A stretch of 64,000 bases of DNA from Proteles cristata cristata (taxonomy: Eukaryota; Chordata; Mammalia; Carnivora; Hyaenidae), in the NCBI GenBank assembly GCA_017311185.1, contig JAESUZ010001746.1, positions 124,001 through 188,000 on the forward strand, in the 5' to 3' direction. A model generated the notes under the pieces. The model was not told the DNA's origin. It did not search any database and saw only the letters and a program-made list of their open reading frames with translations. The translations under genes and the position numbers were made by a program. Shown here piece by piece: positions 20,137-33,497 of the stretch (the first letter of the stretch is position 1; the number at the start of each line of letters is the position of its first letter).

Positions 20137-21344
20137 GTGGGAGGTAGCTGATGCTGGAAGGCAGGCTGACAAGAGGCTTTGCAGAGGTGAGAGAAGTGGA
20201 AGCAGTACCTACGTCTCTTTAGGTGGAATGTGTAGGATGGTCAACCCACCTGGAGAGAGGTAAATCGTCACTGGTGGGCATCAGGTGAAGGTAAATGAAT
20301 GGGGACATTTAGACCTTCGATTAACCAAATAAGAGAAAAATTTGTGTTACAGCAGCTCATGCATTAGCAGCAGACCTCCATAAAATTCCAGGGATTGGGT
20401 CTCACCAACTGATCAAATGGACATCAGCCACACCACATCAAATAACCAGACATGTCCGTTTTGTTCTCTTAATGCATTTATCTTCACACTAGGTAAAGGG
20501 TTTAAGTTGGGACTTATAATAATACAGTCAATAAACAGTATCTAAGTGCCTGCTCTTCTGGAAGGAGGTGAGTATATTTATATAATATTCAATACTACAA
20601 AACCCTCTATTTTGTATTTCTGTATTTAGCTGAGCCCCCTTCTGAGTAACATTCTCTCTTTAGATGTGTCAGTAGTTGTAATCAGGTTAATGTCAAATCC
20701 TGCTGGCCTGGGATTCCTCTGATCTTGATGTGGTTGCTTAGCTTTTCTTAGCTCCGTTATGGGTTTATCTAAAAATGTCACTGTCAGGGGGCAATCTTTC
20801 CACCTGTGATTTCAAGCCAGTCTTTCAAGTTTAGATTTACTTCCCAGTTATTTACAAAAGATACTACAAAATAAGCATTATGTTTTCCCTAATTTTCATA
20901 TACTTAAATTTTAAAGAATTATTTTAAATATTTTTTAAAGAATTCAAAAATTAAGGATTTTTTTTTTCAGAAACCTTCCCAAGGACTTAAAAATAATCAA
21001 GTTTTGACACTAATGAACTAGCGACTGCAATACTCATCAACATGTGTCACAAAGGAATACACGTGGGATCAACGAGACTACAATGTGTTTGTTTTATTTG
21101 TTTGTTTGGATTTTATTTTTAAAATCAGCAAAAAGTAAAACAAAGATCTTGGGTTAGGGGGTCACAAGGTTGAATTCTGTTTGGCTCACAGAATTAGTGC
21201 ATTGTTAAAAGGAAAAAATAATTACTTATAAACATTTTTTAAAAGCTTGAGAGTTCACAAGTCAGATGTACTTCTTAAGCTGAGTTTGAGTTAGTTGCTG
21301 CATGGTAAAACATTTGCTGTTGAGTACCAATCAGTAGAGAAAGT

Positions 21345-21420
21345 GACTCTTGATCTCAGAGTCGTGAGATCAAGCCCCACATTGGGCATAGAGCTCACTT
21401 AAAAACAAACAAAATGACAA
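21345..21420 (+). mobile_element. Can-SINE fragment, old
   Basis: gactcttgatctcagagtcg, gagatcaagccccacattgg and agagctcacttaaaaacaaa follow the order of an older Can-SINE. The head and CT-rich block are degraded or absent. Confidence 0.7.
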
Positions 21421-23049
21421 CAAAACTATTCCTGCATGATGACACTAACTTGTTAAAATAAGACATTCTGTGATGTCACCACTAGCCACTTTCCCTCCTT
21501 ATGCTGCAACCCATCTCAATGTGTGATTCTTGTCATAAGTCAAGTTTAGCTTATATAAACCCATGTGTGACTAGCTTGTAACTTGGTGGTGCTAAATGGT
21601 TATCAAGATCTGCTCTGTCAAGGTCAATGTGGGGAGTACCACCCTGACAGTGATATGTCATGGTGGTGGTAAGCCAATCGCCTTCAATAGTAACTTTGGA
21701 GAGATGTCACCACAGAAGTTTAGCGATGCCATTACCAACATGAATGTCAGAGTAACTACCCTAAAATCAAGTGTGTGTGTGTTTTATTAAATGTGTTTTC
21801 TTTGTGAACACAAATGTCCTTGATATCTACAGCTCTTAGAGGTCCTTTACATTTTAAATAACAGCAATGTTTGGCTTCTCTGAAATTCTGTGCCCAAAAT
21901 TACAAAGGAAGCTATGGTTTTTACAGAGCTTAGATATTATCTTCTGCACCAAATAAGTGAATGAGAGAAATGTAGTAAATCCTAGTCATAGAAATCACAT
22001 ATTTGATTGAATTTTTGAAACATACTTAGATATTTCATTTATATGAATGAAAATCCATAAATTCCTCAAATAATTTTTTTGAAATTTATTACATGCTTTA
22101 GGTGAAGGCATACTTCCATTGAACTTAGATCCAAATGAGAATTTAAAAAATATACACCCATTTCTAAATTTTGCTTAGGGAAATGGATGCCATTTTGACA
22201 ATTCTATTTGGAGAAGTGGAGAATAAAATGTATTGTCAAAAAATAATTGAGTTTAATTTATCAAGCTGCAGTTTCCAAAAACATGATACAAATGAATAAC
22301 TTAATCTCTTATGTTTATAAATTAATCTCTTGTCAGGGAAACTGTTTAGTCTGGGAAATGTGTGTTGAAGGTGATTTTTCCTCTTTACAGAAAATTAAAA
22401 CTTCCTTTGTTCCTTTCTTATAAAATTTCCAGACAGCTAAATATGTGATCTTATTTCACTGCTTAATCATCCATATTGGTTTTGTCCTTGGGACAATGAG
22501 GCTGTTTAACCATTGATAAATGTATTATTTGACAGATAATTGCAAATATGCATTAGATTGTATTACCATATTCACAAATACATTCTCTGACATAAGTCAT
22601 TAAAGCAGAGTTTTCTTCACTACAAGTTTTATTTCTGGAAAAGCCTTCATTAGTTGGAATCTTATTAATAGATTATAGATCAAAATATAATCCAGTTCTT
22701 AAAATGGATCTCAGTGTTTGTATTGTTCTAAATTATAAACAACTAATAAAGCATTGTAATGGATACTAGAAATTATTTTTTTCAACCACTTTATATTTTA
22801 CATAAAACAGAAACAAGCCACTGAGAGATTGAAAGATATAATAAAGATGCTAATATAGTAATAATGGAATTGGAACTAAAAACTTTCAACTTTACTTGAC
22901 ACAAAAATTGTGTAGAGAGGTCACGTACACTTGCTATTGATAATTTCACCACTAAGATTGTCCCTTAGAATGAGACTAAGTCTCATGACTTTAACATAAT
23001 AGATTCTCTGGTCCTTTTTCTGAAACCCAATGTAAAGTTTGCACTCTTT
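21421..23049. other. Mostly AT-rich DNA; one unassigned open frame at 21596-21790
   Basis: The 64-codon plus-strand frame at 21596-21790 lies in a locally GC-richer patch (21560-21770) and reads CHGGGKPIAF among other words. It has no family that I recognise and no splice or poly-A context. It could be a fragment of a processed pseudogene or old repeat, or chance. The rest shows nothing. Confidence 0.4.
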
Positions 23050-23262
23050 GAACGGTAGAGTTCCCTGAGCCCCCGGTAACTGCTATTTCATTCCCTCTTT
23101 GTATAAGATTGGCATTTAGAGACTACATGTAAGTGATATCCTACAGTATTTGTCTTTCTCTGACTTATTTCATTTAGCATAATGCCCTCAACATCTAAGG
23201 CTTCCATGTTGTTGCAAATGATAAGAGTCCCTTCTTTCTCATGGCTGATTAATACTCCAGTG

Positions 23263-23303
<41 letters not shown>

Positions 23304-23475
23304 CTCACACAACTTCTTTATCCATTCACCCATTGAAGGACAATTACTGTATCTCCATATCTTGATATTGTGAATGATGTTGCGATAAACATGGGAGTGC
23401 AGTTACATCTTCAAAATTCTGATTTCTTTCTTTGGTTTAGATACACAGAAATGAGATCGCTGAGTGTATTTAGAA
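23050..23475 (-). mobile_element. Old L1 3' end fragment
   Basis: The plus strand shows the reversed L1 order: gtatttgtctttctctgact, ccatgttgttgcaaatgata, an AC tract, tttatccattcacccattga, gttgcgataaacatgggagt and atacacagaaatgagatcgc. Confidence 0.85.
23266..23300. repeat. (AC)n microsatellite
   Basis: About 17 AC units within the L1 fragment, at the place where (TA)n occurs in the related L1 copy at 10.6 kb. Confidence 0.95.
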
Positions 23476-24899
23476 CAATTATTTTGAAATCTTTTGTCAG
23501 GTAATTCCTGAATTTGTTACTGGAAGTTTATTGTACTCCTTTTGTGGAGTTTCATTTCCCTGATTCTTTTTAATCCCTGTACCCTAGCATAAGTGTCTGC
23601 ATATATAAAGAAGGAGTCACCTCTTCTACACCTTTTGGGCTGACGTTGTATGGAAAGACTTTCATCGGCCTGTGGGGACATGGGGGAGAGTGTTATTACC
23701 CTGGGTCTATAGCTGCAGGAAACTGCATGCACGGGCATGTGCTGGTCCTGGTGGCATCAGGATGTTGGATTCCACAGCATCAGCACCTGTGTGGTCCTTG
23801 ATCAGCACTGTGCAGAATCCCTATTGGCTCCGAGGGCAGATGCGGCTCTCAGCAGCATCTAAATGTCCAGCAGCTAGGAACCAGGGCAGGCAGTGGTGAT
23901 GTCCAGGGCCAGTCATGTGCACACATGTGACTGGGGAGCAGCTCTAGGGGCCTGAGCAGTGGCAGGTGCTAGCTTTAGATACACACACAGTGATGAGGGC
24001 TGGAGCCAGCAGCAAGAGCCAGGTCCCCCCCCACACACACACCTCCCACCTCCGGGCATACCTGTAATTGCAGGTGTGCTGGCTGTCCTTGGGTATGGCT
24101 CTGCTCATTGAGTCTTGCCATGGTTTCATGGCAGTGAAGAAGGGTGATGTGTCAGATTAGGATCATGAAAGTGCACAGCTGGAGGTGGTAACGCCAGATG
24201 CACATGGTGGTGGGGGTCAGCCTCAGTGATCACACTGGCATCTTGTACTGGCATCAGGCAGCTGCAGAGGCCCAGGCTGGTTGGGTTCCCTGGGCTCTGA
24301 GATGTGAGCAGAGGCAAGCTTCTAGCACTGACTCAAGCAAATGCAAATACCTGGAGCTAAAGCTGCTGAAATCTGGAGGGTTCACTGCCCTGTGCTGGCT
24401 GTCCATTTCTTCTTCAGTGGTGAAAAGCTACTGAGTGTGTCTGTAGAGTAGGTCACTGTGAATCACAATGGCTCCTGCTGAGAGGATGCTCTCAGTAGCC
24501 CTGCTTTTCTCCTTTGTTCCTAGACATCTGGTTTGGTCATTCTGGGTGAAGTAAAATGGAAGTGGGACCTTTGTGTAGTGCTTCGAATGGCTGGGGAAGC
24601 TAGTCACTCACAAAGTTCTTCCTTTCCCTGTGAGGGGAACTCTTTCTAGCTGGGGAGTTCTCTCTTGAGACATGGGATGATGTAAGGAAACTGTAGCTGT
24701 CTTTTTTTATCTTTTTGCACAGTTCTTGGGTTATTTTGTTCTGCTGTTTTGCTGGCGGTTTTTAAGTGGATACCAGACCCTCTCAGAGCTATTTTTTGCT
24801 CATGGGTAAATATGGAATTGATCACCTTTGTGGGAGATAGAGGGTGGGTTCTCTTGTACCAAGATCTTGGTGAAGACTTGAGTGGGAACTTCCCACCAT
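23476..24899. other. GC-richer block, probably old L1 untranslated-region sequence
   Basis: It follows the L1 fragment without a clear break. It is richer in GC than its surroundings and ends with words typical of old L1 UTRs (gtgggttctcttgtaccaag, ctgggttattttg-like text). Open frames up to 78 codons on both strands carry no domain. A C-run followed by cacacacac is at 24027-24043. Family assignment is a guess. Confidence 0.35.
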
Positions 24900-27462
24900 G
24901 AAATCTGCTTTAAGGACCTCCTAGTATTTCTGATAGAAACCTTATAGTATTTCTGAGAAATACATAGATATTTCTGATAGATTCATTTATACATCTGGTG
25001 AGTTACCATGTACTTTCTTTCTAGCAGTATTTATTTCTACCTGACCTGTCTCAGCTTTCCTGCAGTGAGCACATTGGCATGTTACAGGTACTCTATCCTC
25101 ACCTAAATTCAGTCGTCTCTATTTTCCTCTGCTAGGGACTATCATATTGTTTTGCAAGGAGCTGGAACCTTAGAGATGTCAAGATATTTCAATATTGCTT
25201 GAGCAATGTTGTTTTTCCATATTAACTTACTATTGTTCAAATTACATCTTTACTGGAGAGCTAACAAAGTTACACTGTACAAAAGAAAATTTAGTGAAAA
25301 AAACATAACTCTTTATATTTTTACTGATAATGCCCCCCCCATCCCCCCCGCTCAGTCTTCCTTCTCTTCTCTTCTTTCTATGACAATGAAAGGAACTTAG
25401 GGATAAACTGACTTGCTAGAGAGCACACTCTATTCAAAATGTCTCTCAGTTCCTACAAAAACTAATTGTTATTGGGCAAACTTGTCATGCTTTATATAGT
25501 TATTTTTAGAAGGACTTTAACTTGAAGAAAATCTTCAGTTTTTCAACAACACTGAAATTTCAAGTCTCACTCAATCAGTTCACAGGTCTGTTTTGAACTC
25601 TTCTAAATAGTAAGAATTGATGCAATTCTGATTCATGCTAGAGTTTTCCTTCCTAATCTACGTTTAGCATAACTGAGATCTACTTAGATTATATGCAAGA
25701 CCATATGATGCTTCATCATGGAAGGCTGTTATAAAGGCAGCTACAAACCATCAAATAAATGATCATTACCTTCTCTATCACACAACCGCTGCCTGGACAT
25801 ACAAAATCTCTCTCTCTTTCACATTGCATTTGTCCAAGTATTGCAAGAATTTGGTAACACCTAATTTCTGTGAGTGTGAAACTTTTCAATTTGCAACTTA
25901 GGCAAAATTTCAAGAGAACAAATCTAGTTTGGATTGTTTATTCACTTATGTTACTAGTGTCCTACTCTTTCATTAACACTATACTATGAACCACGTTGCC
26001 CTCAGATTTTTCTCTGCTGTGACTTTTTTAGGTTTCTTCTCCCCTTTGAAACTTTCTACACTTTCAACCTATATCCCTTGCCTGCCCGATTCTCTCATAA
26101 TTGTATGTTGAAAGATCACACGTGTTGTATCTCTAATTTATGCCTTGTTAGACATTTAGGTAGATCAAATTAATTTGCAGTAAGTGAATCTTTTTAAACC
26201 ATCATGCTGATTTGCATTTTAGAATGGATATTGAGTAAGTGATATAAATCTTTAATTATAATCAGTCATCTCATCAAATAAGAAAGTCCAAGGAATGTGC
26301 AGTAAACTATTTTCTGCCATGGATCCCTTCCAAATTGAGATTCAAGATTCCTCAATCATCCCAGAAAATGGAAAGTTGAGAATCTAGAAAGTAATATCCC
26401 AATAGCATTTGGCTTCTTTCTTTCCCAGTAAACTCTAGTTCCATCGTACTTCAGCATTCGCCTTTTCTGTCCCTACAAGATTTCTTTCTTCTTCTAAGAC
26501 ATGAATTATGCTTTGCTTTTATTTAGTCTTTAGTAGATTATTACTGTTATCAAAGGTAACAATAGCCCTGGCTGAAGAAGCTTTCACTATCCCAAACCTA
26601 CCTGAAAATTCAGGTGCTGTGACCTTTTTGTGGTTATCCTAGATTCCTCCACCCTTTATTTAAACCTGATTTTTAAAATAATATGTCCATTCTTACTCAA
26701 TGATTATACACATTATAACATATATTTTTCTACTCTGAGAAATACAGCCTCCTTGTAACTGAAATATAATAACATAATAGTTCATTTTTCCATCTTAATA
26801 GTCATATGGAAATTCAAGATATATGGGGACAACTAGGAATCACTATTAGTGGGAAAATCAGGCATTTATTCTTTCTTATTGAATTTAGAAGAGTTATAGT
26901 CTATACATACACATAAACAAATGACTGAGTTTTGAGATTAAAATGGTGTATAGTAAGTTTAATATCAACTACGGTCCAAAATGCTAAAGGAGAAATCTCA
27001 AAGGAAAACATTGGTAAGTCTTTAGTTTGCCTTAGTTACAGGATCAGGTAAAAATTTTGAGATAATGACCATCTTGAATTTGATTACAAGTTGCAATTTT
27101 CAGGTTTGTAAAATGAGCTTTCATGTTTGTTTTACTGGCAATTGGTGTCAAGCTTGGATACAGATGGTGTGTTGTTAATCTGTGAAAGTTGAGGCTGTCT
27201 TTCAAGTATTAAAACAAATCAACAAAGTTGATTGCTCTATAATTGAATATCCACAATTTCATTTTGCTCTAAGTGTATTTGTTATCTCTAATGCTTATTG
27301 ACAAATTTGTTATCAACCTATGACTTTGAGCCTCTACAGTTACTTGAAGGACAGAACACCATCTGACAGTCTCACAAAAGACTGAGGGTGACTCTACTTG
27401 AAGGAATGCAATATACTAGCATACAACAAATTGCATATAGTGTTTCAATGTTCATAAGTATT
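24900..27462. other. AT-rich stretch, nothing recognised
   Basis: Contains two C-runs at 25333-25350 (cccccccc) and two open frames of 64-65 codons without features. Confidence 0.5.
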
Positions 27463-28763
27463 AAAGGCAGATTATTTTCTTGACCTTACCAGACACAAAA
27501 ATAAACTCAAAATGGATGAAAGAACTAAACATAAGACAGGAAGCCAGCAAAATCCTAGAGGAGAGAGCAGGCAAAAATCTCTTTGACCTCAGCTGCAGCA
27601 ACTTCTTACTCAATACTTGAGTATTGAGTAATACTCACTCTTGAGACAAGGGAAACCAAAAGTGAACTATTGTTACCTCATCAAGATAAAAAGCTTATGC
27701 ACCATGAAGGAATAAATCAGCAAAACTTAATGACACCGTACAGAATGGGAGAAGATGTATACAAATGACATCAGAAAAAGGGTTAGTATCCAAAATCTAT
27801 AAAGGAATTTTCAAACTCAACACCCAAAAAAGAAATGATCCAGTGAAGAAATGGGCAAAAGACATGAATAGACATTTTTCCAAAAAAAGACATCCAGATG
27901 GCTAACAGACACATGAAAAGATGCTCAACATCACTCATCGTCAGGAAAATACAAATCAAAACCACAATGAGATGTCATCTCACACCTGTCAGATGGCTAA
28001 AATTAACAACTCAGGCAATGACAGATGTTGGTGAGGATGTGGAGAAAAAGGAACCCTTTTGCATTGCCGGTGGGAATGCAAACTGGTGCAGCCACTCTGT
28101 AAAACAGTATGGGGGTTCCTCAAAAAATTGAAAATTAAACTACCTTATGACCCAGCAATTGCACTACTAGATGTTTATCCAAAGGATATAGAAGTGCTGT
28201 TTTAAAAGGGCATATGCAGGCCATATTTATATCAGTGCTATGGACAATAGCCAAAGTATGGAAAGAGCCCAAATGTCCATTGACTAATGAATTGATAAAG
28301 AAGATGTGGTATACATATGCAATGGAAAATTACTCAGCAATCAAAAAGAATGAAATCTTACCATTTGCGATGAAGTGGATGGAGCTAGATGTATTATGCT
28401 AAGCGAAATTAGTCAGAAAAAGACAAATGTCATATGACTTCACTCATATGTGGAATTTAAGATACAAACATATGAATGTAAGGGAAAGGAAGAAAAAATA
28501 ATATAAAAACCAGGGAGGGGGACAAAACATAAGAGATGCTTATATACAAGAACAAACTGAGAGTTGCTAGAAGGGTTTTGGGTGGAGTGATGGGCCAAAT
28601 GGGCAAGAGGCATGGAGGAGGGCACTTGTTGGGATAAGCACTGAGAGTTATATGTACATAGGTGATGAATCACTTGATTCTACTCCTGAAATCATTATAG
28701 CACTATATGCTAACTAACTCGAATATAAATGAAAATAAATTTTAAAAATAAAGACAGATTATT
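27463..28763 (+). mobile_element. L1, 5'-truncated, with target duplication
   Basis: The body begins in the ORF2 C-terminal region (acaaaaataaactcaaaatg, tagaggagagagcaggcaaa), passes cgtcaggaaaatacaaatca, ccagcaattgcactactaga and gccaaagtatggaaagagcc, then a 3' region and an A-rich end. Flanks aaaggcagattatt (27463-27476) and aaagacagattatt (28750-28763) differ at one base. ORF2 is broken: the longest frame is 77 codons (27898-28131). Confidence 0.92.
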
Positions 28764-28802
28764 CTCAGAAAACCAAAATTCACTTAAAAAGCAAGTCCCG
28801 CA

Positions 28803-29043
28803 GGGGCGTCTGGGTGTCTCAGTCGGTTAGATATCTGACTCTTGATTTCAGCTTAGGTCATGATATCATTCTTCATGAAGTTGAGCCCATGTCAGGCTCT
28901 GCGCTGACAGTGCTGAGCCTGCATGGGATTCCCTCTCCCTCTCTCTCTGCCCCTCCTCAGCTTGCTCACATGCACATGCAAACACATGCAAACTCTCTTT
29001 CTCAAAGCAAGTAAACATTAAACAAACAAACAATCAAAAAACA
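28803..29043 (+). mobile_element. Can-SINE
   Basis: Head ggggcgtctgggtgtctcag, middle gttgagcccatgtcaggctc, CT-rich block, an inserted cacatgcacatgcaaacaca patch and an (AAAC)n tail. Confidence 0.92.
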
Positions 29044-30826
29044 TAAGTCCTGTGGTGCTGCCTCTTCCCTATTTTCTCCTGCCCATACATTTTTATGTAA
29101 ACCCTACAATTGTTCTTTTTCATAAATTTTATTCTAGTCAAATACCATTTTTATTTAAATTTTTAGAGTAAGAAATTTTGAGTTTGCTTCTTACATTCAC
29201 TAAATATATGTGAAGTAAACGAGCATATACACAATTGAGGTGGGATTACATTACTGATGCAATCAGAGTTAATATCTCTTAGTTTCCTCCCATCATAAAA
29301 GCAACTTATAATTAGTATAAATCTTTATAGGTCAGTCAGTGACATGTGTAGTGGTGTATTGTTTATAATAGATACCTACAACACTAAACTGGCTTAATCA
29401 TTTATTGTAAATCTATTCTATAGTGGCTTTAAATACATTAAGTAAAACTTTGCTCTACCAGGAACTTGAATTACATGAAATCTGAAGTTACTGTCTAATA
29501 ATAAATCACTTAACTAACAAGTGAACCTAATTCTAGCTAATTACTAAAAATCCACATATCAATGGCAATTTTCATTTTCAACATAAACTTTATATATGAA
29601 ATAATAATCTTTTATAATACAGGAATTTTGGACAGTATCTGGACATTGATTTTGTCACTTTCAAAGATTTTCATTCACCTCTGCCCATAAAGTAATGATC
29701 CACTAATTACTTACAGAATTTAAAAAATGCAATGTGTCCTGGCATAAAGCAGCTGCTAAAATAACATAGCTGACCAGTTTTTATTACCTTCAATCTATAA
29801 TATTTTTATGACTTATGTTAAAATTTACTATTTACTGAGGGAAAAAGATAAAGTGGACTAAATACACTTTAAATGTGGTCTTATTATAGTAATAAGTGGG
29901 TCAAAAGATCTACAGGACTGCCTTCCTCCATGTGGTCATTCAGGGATCTGGGCTGTCAGAGAACTTGTCATCTTTACTACATGGCTTCCAAGGGCTCATG
30001 TCCTTTTCTCTCTATCAAGATGGAAGAAGAAAAGAGTGTACAGGAAGTGCTATGAGCCATATCTAGAAGTGGAATTCATCACGTGGGCTGACATTCAATT
30101 GGCAGTTCAGTTGAATAGAACTTAGTTATAGAGCATCTAAGTAAAACAGAATGGTTATGTAGGTTTGATGTGTATCCAGTAATAGCAGGAGATTATTGAT
30201 TTGGGACAATGTCACAAATCTCTTTTACCAGTGGTCTTTGTGACCCCATTTAATTGCTTCAACATCCCTATTATATTTGTTATTTATTTGTGAATAAATA
30301 AGATGAAACTTACAAAAGAATTATATGGCTTGACCAACCTATACACAGATAGAGCCAAGGTACAGGTCTATCTGGTAATTGATATAACTGTTCTTTATCA
30401 CTTTAACATTCTTCAATATGATTATTGTTAATTGATTATTTGCATTATTATTTTTATAATAACATTGGAATGGATTCTTTATAAGAAGAATTTCCATGTC
30501 TAATAATGAATATGCTACCTATTCTATTACCTTAACTATATGTGTCTAAATATCTGCCAGAGATGCTCTATCTTCCCATTTCTGATATTCTTCTTCTGAT
30601 ATTAGTCAGTTAAAGGTCAGGCTCTGCTCTTTTTCTCAATGTACTTTATCCTTTCTCTTTTGTGGAAGAAAGTATTTCTTAGTTTCCCAAGGAAATTATC
30701 CTTGGGAAATTATATATTTTAGACGATTACAAACCACAACACAGTAAGATTTTTATATCATAGAGTACCATCGAACATTAGTGGACAGTCTGTTCTCTTT
30801 CTACAGTGGTTTTTTTACTTTTTCAT
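29044..30826. other. AT-rich stretch, nothing recognised
   Basis: A 60-codon plus-strand frame (29873-30055) lies in a slightly GC-richer patch without recognisable product. Confidence 0.5.
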
Positions 30827-31020
30827 TCAACAGATATTTGTGGAGCCCATATTATGCATCAGTCACCTTTGTGATACAGAAAATAGAGTAGTTCACAAAG
30901 CAGAGAAAACTCTTTACATCAACGATCTTTCATTGTAGCAGAGAACACAAATAATAAACAATTATATGTTAGATGATATAACATAAGGTCATTCAAGTGA
31001 CTTGTTGAAAAGGAAACCAA
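30827..31020. mobile_element. L2-like ancient LINE remnant
   Basis: tcattcaacagatatttgtg, agcccatattatgcatcagt, agagtagttcacaaagcaga and acacaaataataaacaatta follow the order of a widespread mammalian LINE2-type 3' sequence at low identity. Confidence 0.45.
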
Positions 31021-31926
31021 ATAAAGTGGATAATTTTTAATATTTTTTACCCAAAACAATGCCATTTTAGATAAAGTTATCACTAAAGTCCTTTATCAAG
31101 ATTGGACATTTGAGCAAAAAATCTGAATGAGATTTAGATAAATGTAAACTCCCAGACTTACTAGTATTTTAAATAGAACTATCTCAAGTGGTTCAGTAAG
31201 CAGTTACAGAGTTTGGCTGAGTTTTGTGATAAATTACAGACTGGATGAACTATAGAAAGTAGCTTTGTAATGAGTGGCAACTCCAAGTAATGGAAAGGTT
31301 AATGAAATTTGTTGATGCAGGAGCTGGTGGTGTTTGTTGCATTTCTAACTTGGAGGCAGAGGTGAACCAAGTAAGTTTGCCAGTGATCAAAATCTACCTG
31401 TGACTCAAATATATAATCAGATAAAGTTTTCTGCACATAGATCTACATAACTGACCAAATAATTGAGAATTTAATTGCTATTTTTTGACACAGATAAACT
31501 AAATTTTACCTACTGTGCCTAGAGAAGTTCTATAAATAGCAAATTTTATGATACTTTTTTGTAATTAGTATTAGTTCACTTCTTATATTGTAGATCACCC
31601 TATTGAAAAAAATTACTGGAATTATTAAACAAAGATAATACAGTCATACTTTTATCTATAAAATGCACAACAAATAGTCTTTCCAAGCTTTCTGGAAATA
31701 TACATTTGTTGACTATGTCCTCAGAAAAATGTAGAATTACACCATTATTTACAAAAAGGAAAGTTCTCTGATTTTTGTTCATGAGTATCATGCAAACTTA
31801 GTGAGAAGTACCAAGGGCTAAGAAGATGAATTCATTTTATGTTAAATCAATTTGGATTGGTTGGAAGAACTCAAGGTTAGTGTTGGAGAAACAGTATAAA
31901 CTCCAGTTTTTTGATAGTGGCATTTA
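31021..31926. other. AT-rich stretch, nothing recognised
   Basis: One 63-codon minus-strand frame (31600-31791) without features. Confidence 0.5.
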
Positions 31927-31998
31927 GGGGCACCTGGGTGGCTCACCTTCGGCTGAGCCGAAGTCAGATGCCCAACCGACTGAGCAACCCAGGTGCGG
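31927..31998. mobile_element. Foldback made of two opposed Can-SINE heads
   Basis: A plus-oriented head (ggggcacctgggtggctcac) is followed at once by a minus-oriented tRNA-like part ending tgagcaacccaggtgc. Outer arms 31931-31945 and 31981-31995 pair with one mismatch. At the centre cttcggct and agccgaag (31948-31964) pair around a single g. There is no CT block or A-rich tail. Confidence 0.88.
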
Positions 31999-33263
31999 CA
32001 CCATTAGTCCATTTAGAGCCTCTAACTATTACATACTGCTTTGTTAAAGCAATGGTGTGTCTGAGGATAGAAGCTGACTTACATCTATCTACCTATCTGC
32101 TGAGTCATCCTGTCTACTGTGTTGTTTATTACCTCATATACAAATGATGATCTCTTATGGGCAGTAATATATGATACAGACATTCACACATTGTGTGTCT
32201 ATGCCAATTACACCACCCACATGCCTATTCTCCAGAACTCCTTGTCATCAGATTTCCAAAATTGCTACTTCCAGGCATCTGACCAACTAGAATGCCCTGG
32301 ATCACATTTTATGACCTCATGCATATTTTTATTTCATTAAACTTCTCTTCCACCCAGTGTAAATGAAAAATCACACCCTAATAACTTTTGACCACCAGAA
32401 GTATTTGCCCTCATTACTGATGGGGCATTATATAGTTCTCACTAAATACAGTCACTTTTCAATTTTGGTGCCTCGATCATAATTACCTTCTGAAGGAAAA
32501 TTTAGGCTACATGGTCTCTTGCTGGTACGTGGTTAGTACTCAGTTTTTCACCAGGATGCAGTGCCGTTCCAAGAGATATGTTTGGAATGGTGTAGACTTC
32601 TCAGTTGTAGAGAGAATTCCCTTGCTCCTAAACACTAGGATATGTACTGCATCTCTCCTACTGGGTTTGACAGAAAGTCAACCCATTGTCCTTATGCTTA
32701 TGACCAATACCTCCAGAACTATTGCATCTGTTAGGTCATGTGTTCCAAGCAGCAGGACTGCTATTATTACAAGCTAGACATGAACCTTTTGTTATTCTGC
32801 CACCTACCCCAAACTAAAGGCCTATGTGTCACATGATAAATTTGTCAGGATGGCATTGTCAAGCATGGAATATGATATTTCCAAAACCTAAAGAGTCTAG
32901 CCAAGTATTATGCTTCTTTCTTGTTGTAGAAGCTCTAAGATGCAATACTTACCTTTCTTTTGAAGGGATCCTCTGTCATGAAGTATTTGAATACCTGTTT
33001 CCTAAATTCTTTACCTTGGAAACTCTGACAGGAACGGGAATCCTCATATATGAAATCCCACTTGGGCAGGAATAACAAGCAATAGCACATTCCATTATGA
33101 GAATTTGCTTAGATATAAATCACAAATATTAGCTTTTCATACATTGTTCCCTGTAAGGTAAACGATACAGCAAATTCACATTGTTGCAATCACTGTTAGT
33201 GTTACTTTTATTATTGAATACATTATCCATTGTTCATCTCTATTTCTTTTTATTCTTTAACAA
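31999..33263. other. Unassigned DNA of moderate GC content
   Basis: Two consecutive plus-strand frames (32511-32777, 88 codons; 32824-33075, 83 codons) lie here, but no domain is recognised. The texture resembles decayed interspersed repeat rather than unique DNA. I cannot name a family. Confidence 0.35.
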
Positions 33264-33497
33264 TTTTTTAAGTTTATTTATTTTGACAGTGAGAAAAAGA
33301 GAGAGAGAGACAGACAGAGAGAGAGAACGAGCAGGGGAGGGACAGAGAGAGGGAGAGAGAATCCCAAGCAGGCTCCATGCTAGGCTCCATGCTGTTAGCA
33401 CAGAGCCTGATGCAGGGCTTAAACTCATGAACCTTGAAATCATGACCTGACCCAAAGTCAAGTGTTGGATGCTTAACTGACTAAGTTACCCAGGAAC
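33264..33497 (-). mobile_element. Can-SINE with internal 13-bp tandem duplication
   Basis: aagtttatttattttgacag tail, GA-rich block, then aggctccatgct repeated in tandem (about 33370-33392), and the head in the form gactaagttacccaggaac. No clean target duplication is visible. Confidence 0.92.

Larger units (their letters stand above)
19928..21344. other. No gene recognised; second copy of the 57-bp segment and a hairpin
   Basis: Between 19930 and 20470 the sequence is less AT-rich, but I see no exon. From 20500 on it is AT-rich. The repeated segment and hairpin are listed separately. Confidence 0.5.

Noticed and set aside
27783..28673. Short open frames as host genes
   Set aside because: They are pieces of L1 ORF2 or its antisense, inside an L1 with target duplications.
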